Assembly (NCBI GenBank): GCA_013288285.1
Contig: JABDCE010000011.1
Span: forward strand, 1 to 48,918
DNA length: 48,918 nucleotides
Direction: 5' to 3'
Origin: Bacteroidota bacterium
GTDB lineage: Bacteria > Bacteroidota > Bacteroidia > Chitinophagales > Chitinophagaceae
The notes beneath the pieces were generated by a model. The model did not search any database. It was not told where the DNA came from and saw nothing but the letters and a program-made list of their open reading frames with translations. Below, piece by piece: positions 1-8,035 of this stretch. Every line of letters starts with the position of its first letter. The stretch's first letter is position 1. Both the position numbers and the translations under genes were made by a program.

Positions 1-134
1 ATCAAAATGATAATTTTCAATTTGAGCTTGAAGATTTTCGGACGGTGCATTTTTAGCTAAAACTCTTTTAAAAATTCCTGAAGGTTTAGGAAAACAATAA
101 CTATCCTATGCTTTCACCACTGCAGCCCCTAAAA

Positions 135-150
135 AAATGTACTTACATTT
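135..150. promoter_or_regulatory. Perfect 7-bp inverted repeat upstream of peptide-symporter unit
   Basis: AAATGTA-CT-TACATTT is a perfect palindrome with a 2-bp centre. It ends 7 bp before the ATG of the small peptide. Its size and position suit a dimeric regulator's operator. AT-rich DNA makes chance palindromes common, so this is a weak call. Confidence 0.3.
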
Positions 151-157
151 ATGTGTT

Positions 158-265
158 ATGAATAACTCCGGTAAACAGGTATGGCGCAGTTGGTACGTAG
201 CAGTTTTGCTGGTACTATTGCTGCAGATAGCTTTGTATTACTGGTTCACCTGTCACTGGAGATGA
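158..265 (+). CDS. 35-residue single-span membrane peptide, coupled to symporter
   Basis: Begins at an ATG and ends in a TGA that overlaps the symporter's preferred ATG as ATGA (262-265), the usual arrangement of translationally coupled genes. The product has a short polar basic N-terminus (MNNSGKQVWRSW), then one strongly hydrophobic stretch of about 20 residues (roughly 13-32) and a basic end (HWR). That looks like a single-pass inner-membrane peptide. Known sodium:solute symporters are often preceded by a small membrane protein (YhdT before PanF, YjcH before ActP, DUF3311 elsewhere). This one is shorter than those, and I do not recognise a named family. A role in symporter assembly or stability is inferred from coupling only. 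It is too short for most gene callers. Confidence 0.6.
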   Translation: MNNSGKQVWRSWYVAVLLVLLLQIALYYWFTCHWR

Positions 266-1956
266 GCACACCTGATTGGATCGTTTTATTGGTGACGCTT
301 GCATCCATGATCGCCTACGGCATGTACAAAGGGCGGGGGCAGAGCGGTGCGCAGTCTTACCTGCTGGCCGACAGGCAGATGCCCTGGTATGTGGTATTAC
401 TGGGTATTATGGCTACACAGGCGAGCGCCATTACCTTTCTGTCGGCGCCGGGCCAGGCATATACAGATGGTATGCGCTTTGTGCAATACTACTTCGGGCT
501 GCCTATAGCTATGGTGGTCATCTGCGTTACCTTTATTCCCATATTCCGCCGGCTCAATGTGTATACCGCCTACGAGTACCTCGAACAGCGCTTTGACCGG
601 AAGACCAGGTTGCTCACATCATTGCTGTTCCTGTTGTCGCGCGGACTGTCCACGGGTATCAGCATTTATGCCCCGGCCATCATACTGTCGTCTATACTTG
701 GGTGGAATATTTACCTTACCAATGTGCTGATGGGCGGCCTGCTCATCATCTACACCTATACAGGTGGCGCCAAAGCCGTAGCGCATACCCAGAAACTACA
801 GTTCCTTATTATACTAGCATCTATGGGTATCGCCGGTTACCTGGTGGTGCATAGATTGCCCCAGGGTGTAGGCCTCAATGATGCCTTGTACATAGCAGGT
901 AAGTCGGGTAAGCTGAATGTGATCACGACAAAGTTTGACTGGAAAGACAAATACAATATATGGAGCGGACTTATCGGCGGTTTCTTCCTGGCTCTTTCTT
1001 ACTTTGGCACAGACCAGAGCCAGGTGGGGAGGTACATAAATGGCAAGGACGAAAATGAAAGCAGGAAGGGGTTGCTACTCAACGGCCTGGTGAAGATACC
1101 TATGCAGTTCATGATATTGCTGATAGGTGCGCTGGTGTTTGCCTTTTACAGTTTCCATCCGGCTCCTTTATATTTTAATAGCGCCGCATATAGTACTCTG
1201 AAAGAGCAGGAGCCGCAGGCAGTAGCACAGATGGAGGGCCGTTACAGCCAACTGCATCAGACATACGAAAAGCAGGTGCTCCAAGTCTCACAGTTACGGC
1301 AGGGTGGTGATGAACCCCGGCTTAATACTTCAGTTCAATCTTTCTTACAAACGCAGCACCAGATGCAGTTACTGAGGGATAGTGTTTCGCTCCATATTTC
1401 GGCACAGCATTACAGCCCTGATAAGAATGATACCAACTACGTTTTCCTGTATTTTGTAAAGAACGCCCTGCCCAAAGGCATAGTGGGACTATTGTTTGCG
1501 GTCATCATCCTGGCGTCCTGGGGATCTATTTCCGCCGCATTGAATTCCCTGGCTGCATCCTCGCTCATGGATGTACAGAGGATGGGGAAAACCATCATGA
1601 CTGCAAAGCAGGAACTGGCTTATGGCAGGCTGCATACATTGGTCTGGGGCATATTCTGTATTGGTGTGGCCATGTTCGCTGCAAGATTGGGTTCACTCAT
1701 AGAGGCAGTGAACATACTTGGGTCACTTTTTTATGGCACCATACTGGGTATTTTCCTGGTGGCGTTCTACGTAAAAAGGGCCAGCGCGAATACCGTATTT
1801 GCAGCAGCGGTGATCACAGAGTTAGGCGTTGTTGTCATTTATTGGTGCGACATTGTTTCGTTCCTATGGCTGAATGTGATCGGGGCATTGGCAGTAGTAC
1901 TGATCTGCCTTCCTTTCTCTTTTAAAAAGCTGCCCCCAACGGTAGATATGCATTAA
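262..1956 (+). CDS. Sodium:solute symporter (SSS family)
   Basis: Inner-membrane transporter of about 564 residues with many hydrophobic helices, expected to couple Na+ influx to uptake of a small solute. The substrate cannot be told from sequence. The stretch around residues 50-66 (MATQASAITFLSAPGQAY) matches the conserved SSS segment at the first core helix. I chose ATG 262 (MSTPDW) because it overlaps the stop of the upstream peptide as ATGA; the frame is open back to an ATG at 181, but that extension overlaps the peptide in another frame. Residues about 297-393 form a long polar, Gln/Glu/Leu-rich, coiled-coil-like insertion between two helices, which the core LeuT fold does not need. A strong hairpin follows the gene, so the peptide and symporter form a two-gene unit. 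Confidence 0.9.
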   Translation: MSTPDWIVLLVTLASMIAYGMYKGRGQSGAQSYLLADRQMPWYVVLLGIMATQASAITFLSAPGQAYTDGMRFVQYYFGLPIAMVVICVTFIPIFRRLNVYTAYEYLEQRFDRKTRLLTSLLFLLSRGLSTGISIYAPAIILSSILGWNIYLTNVLMGGLLIIYTYTGGAKAVAHTQKLQFLIILASMGIAGYLVVHRLPQGVGLNDALYIAGKSGKLNVITTKFDWKDKYNIWSGLIGGFFLALSYFGTDQSQVGRYINGKDENESRKGLLLNGLVKIPMQFMILLIGALVFAFYSFHPAPLYFNSAAYSTLKEQEPQAVAQMEGRYSQLHQTYEKQVLQVSQLRQGGDEPRLNTSVQSFLQTQHQMQLLRDSVSLHISAQHYSPDKNDTNYVFLYFVKNALPKGIVGLLFAVIILASWGSISAALNSLAASSLMDVQRMGKTIMTAKQELAYGRLHTLVWGIFCIGVAMFAARLGSLIEAVNILGSLFYGTILGIFLVAFYVKRASANTVFAAAVITELGVVVIYWCDIVSFLWLNVIGALAVVLICLPFSFKKLPPTVDMH

Positions 1957-1958
1957 AT

Positions 1959-1997
1959 ACATAAAATATCGTGCTATTTTAGCATGATATTTTATGT
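1959..1997. terminator. Hairpin terminator after the symporter
   Basis: A 17-bp stem with one G-U pair (arms 1959-1975 and 1981-1997) closes a 5-nt loop, starting 2 nt after the symporter stop. The arms are AT-rich at the base, giving U-rich sequence on either strand. It separates the symporter unit from gyrA. Confidence 0.75.
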
Positions 1998-2048
1998 AAT
2001 CCACAGAGTTATTAACATGCCTTATTTATAGCTATGAAGAGTTGCTGT

Positions 2049-2084
2049 TTTGGCCCTAAATACCGCCCTAAAACGTTATATTTG
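2049..2084 (+). promoter_or_regulatory. gyrA promoter, Bacteroidota type
   Basis: TATATTTG at 2077-2084 fits the Bacteroidota -7 consensus TAnnTTTG, 25 nt before the gyrA ATG. A TTTG at 2049-2052 could be the -33 element, although the 24-nt spacer is slightly long. Identified by consensus only. Confidence 0.5.
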
Positions 2085-2109
2085 CGCATCTTATTTTTAA
2101 TACCGGATT

Positions 2110-4752
2110 ATGGATCAAAATAACGAAGAACAATTGCCGCAGGAGCTTCCTGAGAATGATAAGATCATACAAATAAATATAGAAGAGCAAATGAAAACGG
2201 CCTACATAGATTATTCTATGTCGGTGATCGTTGGGCGTGCCCTTCCTGATGTTCGTGATGGCTTGAAACCTGTGCATCGCCGCGTGCTTTTTGCCATGCA
2301 TGAGCTGGGTAATACCTTCAATAAACCTCACAAAAAATGTGCCCGTATCGTAGGTGAGGTACTGGGTAAATACCATCCGCACGGAGACGTATCGGTTTAT
2401 GATGCTATGGTGCGTATGGCACAGCCATGGAGCATGCGCTACATGATGGTAGACGGCCAGGGTAACTTCGGCTCGCAGGATGGCGATAATCCGGCTGCCA
2501 TGCGTTATACCGAGGCCCGTATGCTGCGCCTGGGCGAGGCCATGATGGAGGACATTGAAAAAGAAACAGTTGACTTTTCGCTCAACTTTGATGATACGCT
2601 GCAGGAACCTACGGTATTGCCTACACGGTTGCCCAACCTGCTGCTCAATGGCTCATCAGGTATAGCTGTGGGTATGGCTACCAACATGATGCCGCATAAT
2701 CTGACGGAAGTAGTTGATGGTTGTCTTGCGTATATTGACAACAACGACATTACTATAGAGGAACTGATGAAGTTTGTGAAGGCGCCCGATTTTCCTACAG
2801 GGGGCATCATATTCGGCATAGAGGGTATCAAGGCGGGCTTTCATACCGGCAGGGGCAGGGTAGTGCTGCGGGGCAAGGTGACCGTGGAAACGCAGAAGAA
2901 TGGCAAGGAAATGATCATCATTACCGAAGTGCCTTACCAGGTAAGCCGCGATGCGCTTGCTGAGAAGATAGGATCACTGGTAAATAATAAAATAATAGAT
3001 GGCATTACCCATGTGGGCAATGAATCGAATAAGGAAGGTACGCGCGTTGTGGTAGAGCTGCGCAGGGATGCCGTGGCACAGGTAGTGATTAACCAGTTAT
3101 ATAAGTACAGCGAGTTGCAGACCTCTTATGGTATCAATAACGTGGCGCTGGTAAATGGCCGTCCGCGTACACTGAACCTGAAGGATCTGATCGTTGAATT
3201 CATCACTTTCCGCCATGAAGTGGTGGTGCGCCGCACTAACTACGAATTGCGCGAAGCAAAGAAAAGGGCACATATACTTGAAGGTTACCTCATCGCATTA
3301 GACCACCTCGACGAGGTGATCAGGCTCATACGCAATTCGGCTAACCCCGATATTGCAAAGGATGGATTGATCACAGAGTTCGGTATGAGTGATATTCAGG
3401 CCAAAGCAGTACTGGAACTCCGTTTACAGCGCCTTACAGGTATGGAGCGCGAGAAGATCAGGGAAGAACATGCCGAACTGATGAAATTGATTGCACACCT
3501 GGAAGAGATACTGGGCAACCAGAGCATCCGCTACCAGATCATAAAGGATGAACTCTTAGATGTGCAGAAGAAATTTGGAGACGAGCGTAAGAGTGAGATC
3601 CACTATATGGCAGATGAGATGCGCATAGAAGACCTTATAGAGAAGGAAGATGTGGTGATCACAGTTTCTCATCTTGGGTACATCAAGCGCACATCGCAGG
3701 ATGAATACCGCTCACAACGCCGTGGTGGCCGTGGTGCCATGGGGGGCAAGACCCGCGATACGGACTATATCGAGCATCTGTTTGTGGCTTCCACCCACCA
3801 TACGTTGATGTTCTTCACTGAAAAGGGAAGATGTTTCTGGCTGAAGGTGTACGAGATACCGGAGGCGGATAAGAACGGAAAGGGCAGGGCGATACAAAAT
3901 ATGATTCAAATACCTGCCGACGACAAGATACGTACCGTTATCGACGTGCCTAAGCTGGAGGATGAAGAGTTCATCAACTCACATTATGTGGTATTGTGTA
4001 CCAAGAAGGGTATTATTAAAAAGACAAAACTGGCCGATTTCAGTCGCCCACGCGCAAATGGCATCATAGCCATCACTATCGAAGACGGTGATGAACTGCT
4101 GGATGTCTCACTCACCAGGGAGGGCTATTATATTATGATGGCTGTAAAGTCTGGCAGGGCTATATGCTTCCCGCAGGATAAGGTGCGGTCTACCGGCAGA
4201 GGCGCGATAGGTGTATTTGGTATTGAACTGGATGAAAATAACGATGAAGTTATAGGTATGCTTTGCCTGGACAAAGAAGATGTGACCAAGCAAATACTCG
4301 TCGTGTCTGAAAAAGGCCTCGGCAAACGAACGCCATTCCTGGAGCGTGTGGAAGACAAAGTTGAAAACGAAGAAAAATCAGAGGAAGCAGATCCATACAA
4401 CCTGATAAAAATTGATGGGCAGGATTACCTGCTTTCCTATCGGGTAACTAACAGGGGAGGCAAGGGTGTAAAAACCATGAATATTACCGAGAAGACCGGT
4501 GCACTTGTCGGTTTGATGGGTGTTGAAGAGTCTGACGACCTCATGATCACCTGCGAGTCGGGAGTAACCATTCGTATGAAAGTGTCCGCTATCCGTGAGG
4601 CAGGCAGGGCTACCCAGGGTGTGAAACTGATAAATATAGACGAAGGCGATAAAATAGCGGCAATTGCCCGTATAGCAGAGCAGGAGGGCGATGACGAAGA
4701 AACCAGCCCGGAAAGTGGAGAAGAGACTAACGGACAACCTGTGGAGGAATAA
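2110..4752 (+). CDS. gyrA: DNA gyrase subunit A
   Basis: Breakage-reunion subunit of DNA gyrase, which with GyrB introduces negative supercoils. The 880 residues match the family length. The winged-helix/tower core contains the catalytic tyrosine in AAMRYTEAR (Tyr133), and the C-terminal beta-pinwheel carries the GyrA box QRRGGRG (about 535-541), which distinguishes it from ParC. The quinolone-determining segment reads [10 protein letters not shown] (91-100). The residue equivalent to E. coli Ser83 is Val94, while Asp98 (E. coli Asp87) is kept. The protein ends in an acidic tail (about 859-880) common in gyrases. It stands alone with its own promoter-like element, and the next gene starts 57 nt downstream. 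Confidence 0.98.
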   Translation: MDQNNEEQLPQELPENDKIIQINIEEQMKTAYIDYSMSVIVGRALPDVRDGLKPVHRRVLFAMHELGNTFNKPHKKCARIVGEVLGKYHPHGDVSVYDAMVRMAQPWSMRYMMVDGQGNFGSQDGDNPAAMRYTEARMLRLGEAMMEDIEKETVDFSLNFDDTLQEPTVLPTRLPNLLLNGSSGIAVGMATNMMPHNLTEVVDGCLAYIDNNDITIEELMKFVKAPDFPTGGIIFGIEGIKAGFHTGRGRVVLRGKVTVETQKNGKEMIIITEVPYQVSRDALAEKIGSLVNNKIIDGITHVGNESNKEGTRVVVELRRDAVAQVVINQLYKYSELQTSYGINNVALVNGRPRTLNLKDLIVEFITFRHEVVVRRTNYELREAKKRAHILEGYLIALDHLDEVIRLIRNSANPDIAKDGLITEFGMSDIQAKAVLELRLQRLTGMEREKIREEHAELMKLIAHLEEILGNQSIRYQIIKDELLDVQKKFGDERKSEIHYMADEMRIEDLIEKEDVVITVSHLGYIKRTSQDEYRSQRRGGRGAMGGKTRDTDYIEHLFVASTHHTLMFFTEKGRCFWLKVYEIPEADKNGKGRAIQNMIQIPADDKIRTVIDVPKLEDEEFINSHYVVLCTKKGIIKKTKLADFSRPRANGIIAITIEDGDELLDVSLTREGYYIMMAVKSGRAICFPQDKVRSTGRGAIGVFGIELDENNDEVIGMLCLDKEDVTKQILVVSEKGLGKRTPFLERVEDKVENEEKSEEADPYNLIKIDGQDYLLSYRVTNRGGKGVKTMNITEKTGALVGLMGVEESDDLMITCESGVTIRMKVSAIREAGRATQGVKLINIDEGDKIAAIARIAEQEGDDEETSPESGEETNGQPVEE

Positions 4753-4809
4753 TGTGGATTTTAAAAAATGGAATAAAAAATGCAAATTGCAGCCATAACC
4801 GAAAAACAG

Positions 4810-6069
4810 ATGAAAAAAACATTATTAGTTGTCGCTGCGTTGGCCGTTACAGTGCCGGGGATAGCGCAGGATAAATATGTGGTCTCGGCAAACGTAGCCT
4901 TAAATGCCAAGAACTATGATGAGGCTAAGGAAAATATAGATAAGGCTATGGCCAGCCCTGAAACAAAGGAAAAGCCAAAAGCGCTATTTACCAAGGCACA
5001 GGTTTATTTTATGCTGCAGAGCGTAGATAAGTATAAGTCAACCAGCCCTTACCGTGAGGCGGCCCAGGCGTCTATAAAGCTTGCCGAGGTAAAGCCGGAC
5101 TATGAAAAAAGCTCTGTTGACCAATTACTGGTGGCAAGCGCTTATATGTATTACAACGATGGGGTGAAAGCCAATAACGAAAAGAAGTTTGCCGAAGCTG
5201 CGGAACTGATGCAGAATGTGGTGAAGATACATGACATGGGTGGTGGTAAAAGATTCGAAAAGTCTGACCGTGCAAAACAATTTGATACGGTAGCGGCTGA
5301 TGCAGCGCTTACCATGGCAAATGGCGCTTATTATGCCCAGAAATATGACGAAGCGATCCCGCTATTGACCGCATCCAAAAATAATCCCATCACCAGGACG
5401 CCTACGGTTTATGAGTGCCTGATCGATGCCTACACCAGGCAAAAGAACACCAATGAAGCTTTTGCAACCATTACAGAAGCCCGCAAGGCCTTTCCGGACG
5501 ATGTAACGATCAGGAATTATGAACTGAATTACTACATTACTGCCGGCAAGCAGGACGAACTGGTAAAGAAATTGGAAGAGGCTGCTGTGAAGGAGCCAAA
5601 CAACGCTGATATTCAGTTCAATCTCGCTACTACGTACTTAGGAATGGCCAATCCGAAAGACGGCAAGAAGCCGGCGAATTCTGCCGAACTCAGCTCAAAA
5701 TCGGAGACTGCTTTCCAGAACGCACTGAAGATAGCGCCTACAAATGCAGGGTATAATTATAACTTCGGAGCACTGTATTACAACCAGGCCACCGAAGTGA
5801 ATGACCAGATGAACGCCATCACAGGTAATTCTGAAGCGGACACCAAAAAGTATAACGATCTGAAAGCGAAACGCGACGAATTGTTTGCGAAGTCAATGCC
5901 ATATTTTGAGGCGGCTTATAACGCCTTGTCTGGTAAAGAAGCTGATCTGAAAGGTGAAGACATGAGGACCTACAAGTCTACTTTGCTCGCGCTAAAAGAG
6001 GTATATGCACGACAGAATAAAATGGATAAATCGGTAGAGATGAAAAAGAAATACGACGCTATGAAGTAG
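4810..6069 (+). CDS. Secreted tetratricopeptide-repeat protein
   Basis: A 419-residue protein starting at MKKTLLVVAALAVTVPGIAQ, a clear Sec signal peptide; an in-frame ATG 30 nt upstream would spoil the signal, so I prefer 4810. The rest is helical with TPR-like units (for example YDEAIPLLTASKNN, LEEAAVKEPNNADIQFNLATTYL, and a last one containing APTNAGYNYNFGALYYNQ). It is probably a periplasmic scaffold or adaptor. No enzymatic motif is seen. It follows gyrA by 57 nt and ends at a strong terminator. Similar TPR proteins are common in Bacteroidota without assigned function. Confidence 0.85.
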   Translation: MKKTLLVVAALAVTVPGIAQDKYVVSANVALNAKNYDEAKENIDKAMASPETKEKPKALFTKAQVYFMLQSVDKYKSTSPYREAAQASIKLAEVKPDYEKSSVDQLLVASAYMYYNDGVKANNEKKFAEAAELMQNVVKIHDMGGGKRFEKSDRAKQFDTVAADAALTMANGAYYAQKYDEAIPLLTASKNNPITRTPTVYECLIDAYTRQKNTNEAFATITEARKAFPDDVTIRNYELNYYITAGKQDELVKKLEEAAVKEPNNADIQFNLATTYLGMANPKDGKKPANSAELSSKSETAFQNALKIAPTNAGYNYNFGALYYNQATEVNDQMNAITGNSEADTKKYNDLKAKRDELFAKSMPYFEAAYNALSGKEADLKGEDMRTYKSTLLALKEVYARQNKMDKSVEMKKKYDAMK

Positions 6070-6088
6070 TAATTAATAATCTTTTAAG

Positions 6089-6117
6089 AGCCGTCCGTGT
6101 AAAGCGGGCGGCTTTTT
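6089..6117 (+). terminator. Rho-independent terminator
   Basis: A 9-bp GC-rich stem (arms 6089-6097 and 6105-6113, one G-U pair) with a 7-nt loop, followed directly by a T-run. It lies 20 nt after the TPR gene stop and ends the gyrA-TPR region. Confidence 0.88.
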
Positions 6118-6149
6118 GCTTTTTTCCCCATTGTCATTTTATTCTGTCA

Positions 6150-6183
6150 TTGTATATAAGGCGGCTTTTTTTTCTTATATTTG
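6150..6183 (+). promoter_or_regulatory. Desaturase promoter
   Basis: TATATTTG at 6176-6183 matches the TAnnTTTG -7 element, with a TTG at 6150-6152 and a 23-nt spacer. It is 25 nt before the proposed GTG start, giving a short leader. Confidence 0.5.
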
Positions 6184-6208
6184 CGAGCATCCTAAATTGG
6201 CATAAAGA

Positions 6209-7303
6209 GTGAGTAAATTGAATATAGTGCGTTTCGCTCCTAAAAACGGAGAAGGTTTCTACGATTCGCTCAAGAAAAACATCGACGATTTTTTTACAGA
6301 AAATAATATCGGGCCTCACGGTAATAGTGCGTTGCGTTGGAAAACAGTTGCTATGCTGTCTCTTTTCTTTGTTCCCAACATTCTTATTATTACGGGTGTC
6401 GGAGCGTTAAGCCCCTACTTGTTTTTCGGTCTTTGGTTCCTTATGGGATTAGGGATGATAGGCATAGGCTGTGCTGTGCATCACGACTCTAACCATGGTT
6501 CCTATTCCAGCAACAAGAAAGTAAATAAGATCATCGGCGATGTGGTCAATGTAGTTGGTGGTTACGATGTGACCTGGAGGATACAGCACAATGTGCTGCA
6601 CCATACCTACACAAATATTGAAGGACTGGATGAAGATATAGATGCAGGTGGTCTTATGCGCTTTTCTCCACACAGCAAAAAGCACGCTATACACCGGTAC
6701 CAGCACATTTACGGCTGGTTTCTCTATTGCCTGCTTACCTTGCAGTGGGTTACTTACAAAGATTACCGGCTGATCTTCCTTTATGAAAAGAAAGGTTTGC
6801 TGAAGAAGGAAAAAATATCAATGCGCAAAGCGATCCTGGAACTGAGCATCTACAAGGTGATCTATTTTGGGTATGTATTGGTGTTGCCTATCATTTTTTC
6901 TGGCATGCCATGGCAGTATGTAGTTGCCGGTTTCCTGGTGCTGCATTTTACCGCCGGCCTTGGGCTCTCCTGTATATTTCAGTTGGCGCATGTGCTGGAA
7001 TCTTCTGAATTTCCTACACCTACAGAAGATATGAAGATGGAAAATAGTTGGGCAATACACCAGTTGTTGAATACTGCTAACTTTTCACCACGTAGTCATT
7101 GGGTGTTCTGGTTTGTAGGCGGCCTTAACTACCAGGTAGAGCACCACCTGTTTCCGCATATTTCACACGTACATTACCCGCAGATATCCAAGATCGTAAA
7201 GCGGACGGCGGAACAATACGGCGTTCCTTATAAGGTGATGCCAACTTTTGTTTTTGCACTCCGTGAGCATGGGCGTATGCTGAAGAAGATGGGCGCAGAA
7301 TAG
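6209..7303 (+). CDS. Membrane fatty-acid desaturase (acyl-CoA / linoleoyl-CoA type)
   Basis: Integral-membrane di-iron desaturase of 364 residues that introduces a double bond into fatty acyl chains. The three histidine boxes are visible: HDSNH (92-96), HNVLHH (127-132) and QVEHH (309-313). The last, with Gln in first position, is typical of front-end/omega desaturases of the FADS type. Two pairs of hydrophobic helices flank the boxes. The start is GTG (6209), because no in-frame ATG precedes the conserved region; MSKLNIVRFAPKNG fits family N-termini. No cytochrome b5 domain is fused, so electrons must come from a separate ferredoxin or b5. Probably used to adjust membrane fluidity. Confidence 0.92.
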   Translation: MSKLNIVRFAPKNGEGFYDSLKKNIDDFFTENNIGPHGNSALRWKTVAMLSLFFVPNILIITGVGALSPYLFFGLWFLMGLGMIGIGCAVHHDSNHGSYSSNKKVNKIIGDVVNVVGGYDVTWRIQHNVLHHTYTNIEGLDEDIDAGGLMRFSPHSKKHAIHRYQHIYGWFLYCLLTLQWVTYKDYRLIFLYEKKGLLKKEKISMRKAILELSIYKVIYFGYVLVLPIIFSGMPWQYVVAGFLVLHFTAGLGLSCIFQLAHVLESSEFPTPTEDMKMENSWAIHQLLNTANFSPRSHWVFWFVGGLNYQVEHHLFPHISHVHYPQISKIVKRTAEQYGVPYKVMPTFVFALREHGRMLKKMGAE

Positions 7304-7314
7304 GGTTTAATGTT

Positions 7315-8004
7315 TTAATTCTTTGCAGCCTTCTTAGGAATAGTTCCTTTCAGGTCTTTAGCTTGTCCTCCTGATAATTTCGAATTCAAATCGCTGGCAA
7401 AAGCTACGTACTGAATATCGAAATGTTTTGAAACAAAGTAGTATTTACTCTTGTTTGCGTCATGTTTGTGATAAGAGACTGCATATGCCGGCGGCGATGT
7501 GTGTGCGATCTGCCGGTATTTATCATTGAGAACTACCATTCCTTTACCACCTCTTTGTGTAGTCTCACCGGAAGATACGTTGTCCTTTTTCTCCTGCACA
7601 TCGGGATAGCCATAATAAACAATAAGGTATCCTGTACTATTACTGTTAAGCCCGGAGCCTGGCGCACTCGTACCATCCACATTTAGTAATACATTATCGA
7701 ACTTCTTTTGCCTGATCATTTCGGCATTAGTATCCATGTAATAGTATACCGGGCAAAATTTGAAATGGTCGCGAAAATCATTTTTCATGGCTGCTGCTGC
7801 ATTGTCTGCATCTTCCTTTACCTCTTGCAGCAGCTTATAGTCTTTTGCCTTTCTGAGCGCGGTTATCCTATTGGTTTCGGAGTTTAACTGCACCAATACA
7901 ACCGATGGGTATTTGTGGCCCAGTGAATCTGTAGCAAGACATACATTACTGCAGGTGATTAAAATGATTGCGATGGTTGATTTCAAATAAAAAGAAATGT
8001 TCAT
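7315..8004 (-). CDS. Secreted hypothetical protein
   Basis: I do not recognise a family. The start at 8004 gives MNISFYLKSTIAIILITCSNVCLA, a clear signal peptide; the frame is open to an ATG at 8046, but that would overlap the cyclase and mask the signal. The mature 200 or so residues are mixed alpha/beta with a lysine-rich end and the conserved-looking segments FCPVYYYMDTN and GYLIVYYGYP. It lies 31 nt downstream of the adenylate-cyclase gene on the same strand, so the two are probably co-transcribed. Its link to cAMP signalling is inferred only from this. Confidence 0.75.
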   Translation of the reverse strand: MNISFYLKSTIAIILITCSNVCLATDSLGHKYPSVVLVQLNSETNRITALRKAKDYKLLQEVKEDADNAAAAMKNDFRDHFKFCPVYYYMDTNAEMIRQKKFDNVLLNVDGTSAPGSGLNSNSTGYLIVYYGYPDVQEKKDNVSSGETTQRGGKGMVVLNDKYRQIAHTSPPAYAVSYHKHDANKSKYYFVSKHFDIQYVAFASDLNSKLSGGQAKDLKGTIPKKAAKN

Positions 8005-8035
8005 GGTGTTGTAATTTTTAGTGGTAATAGCACGA

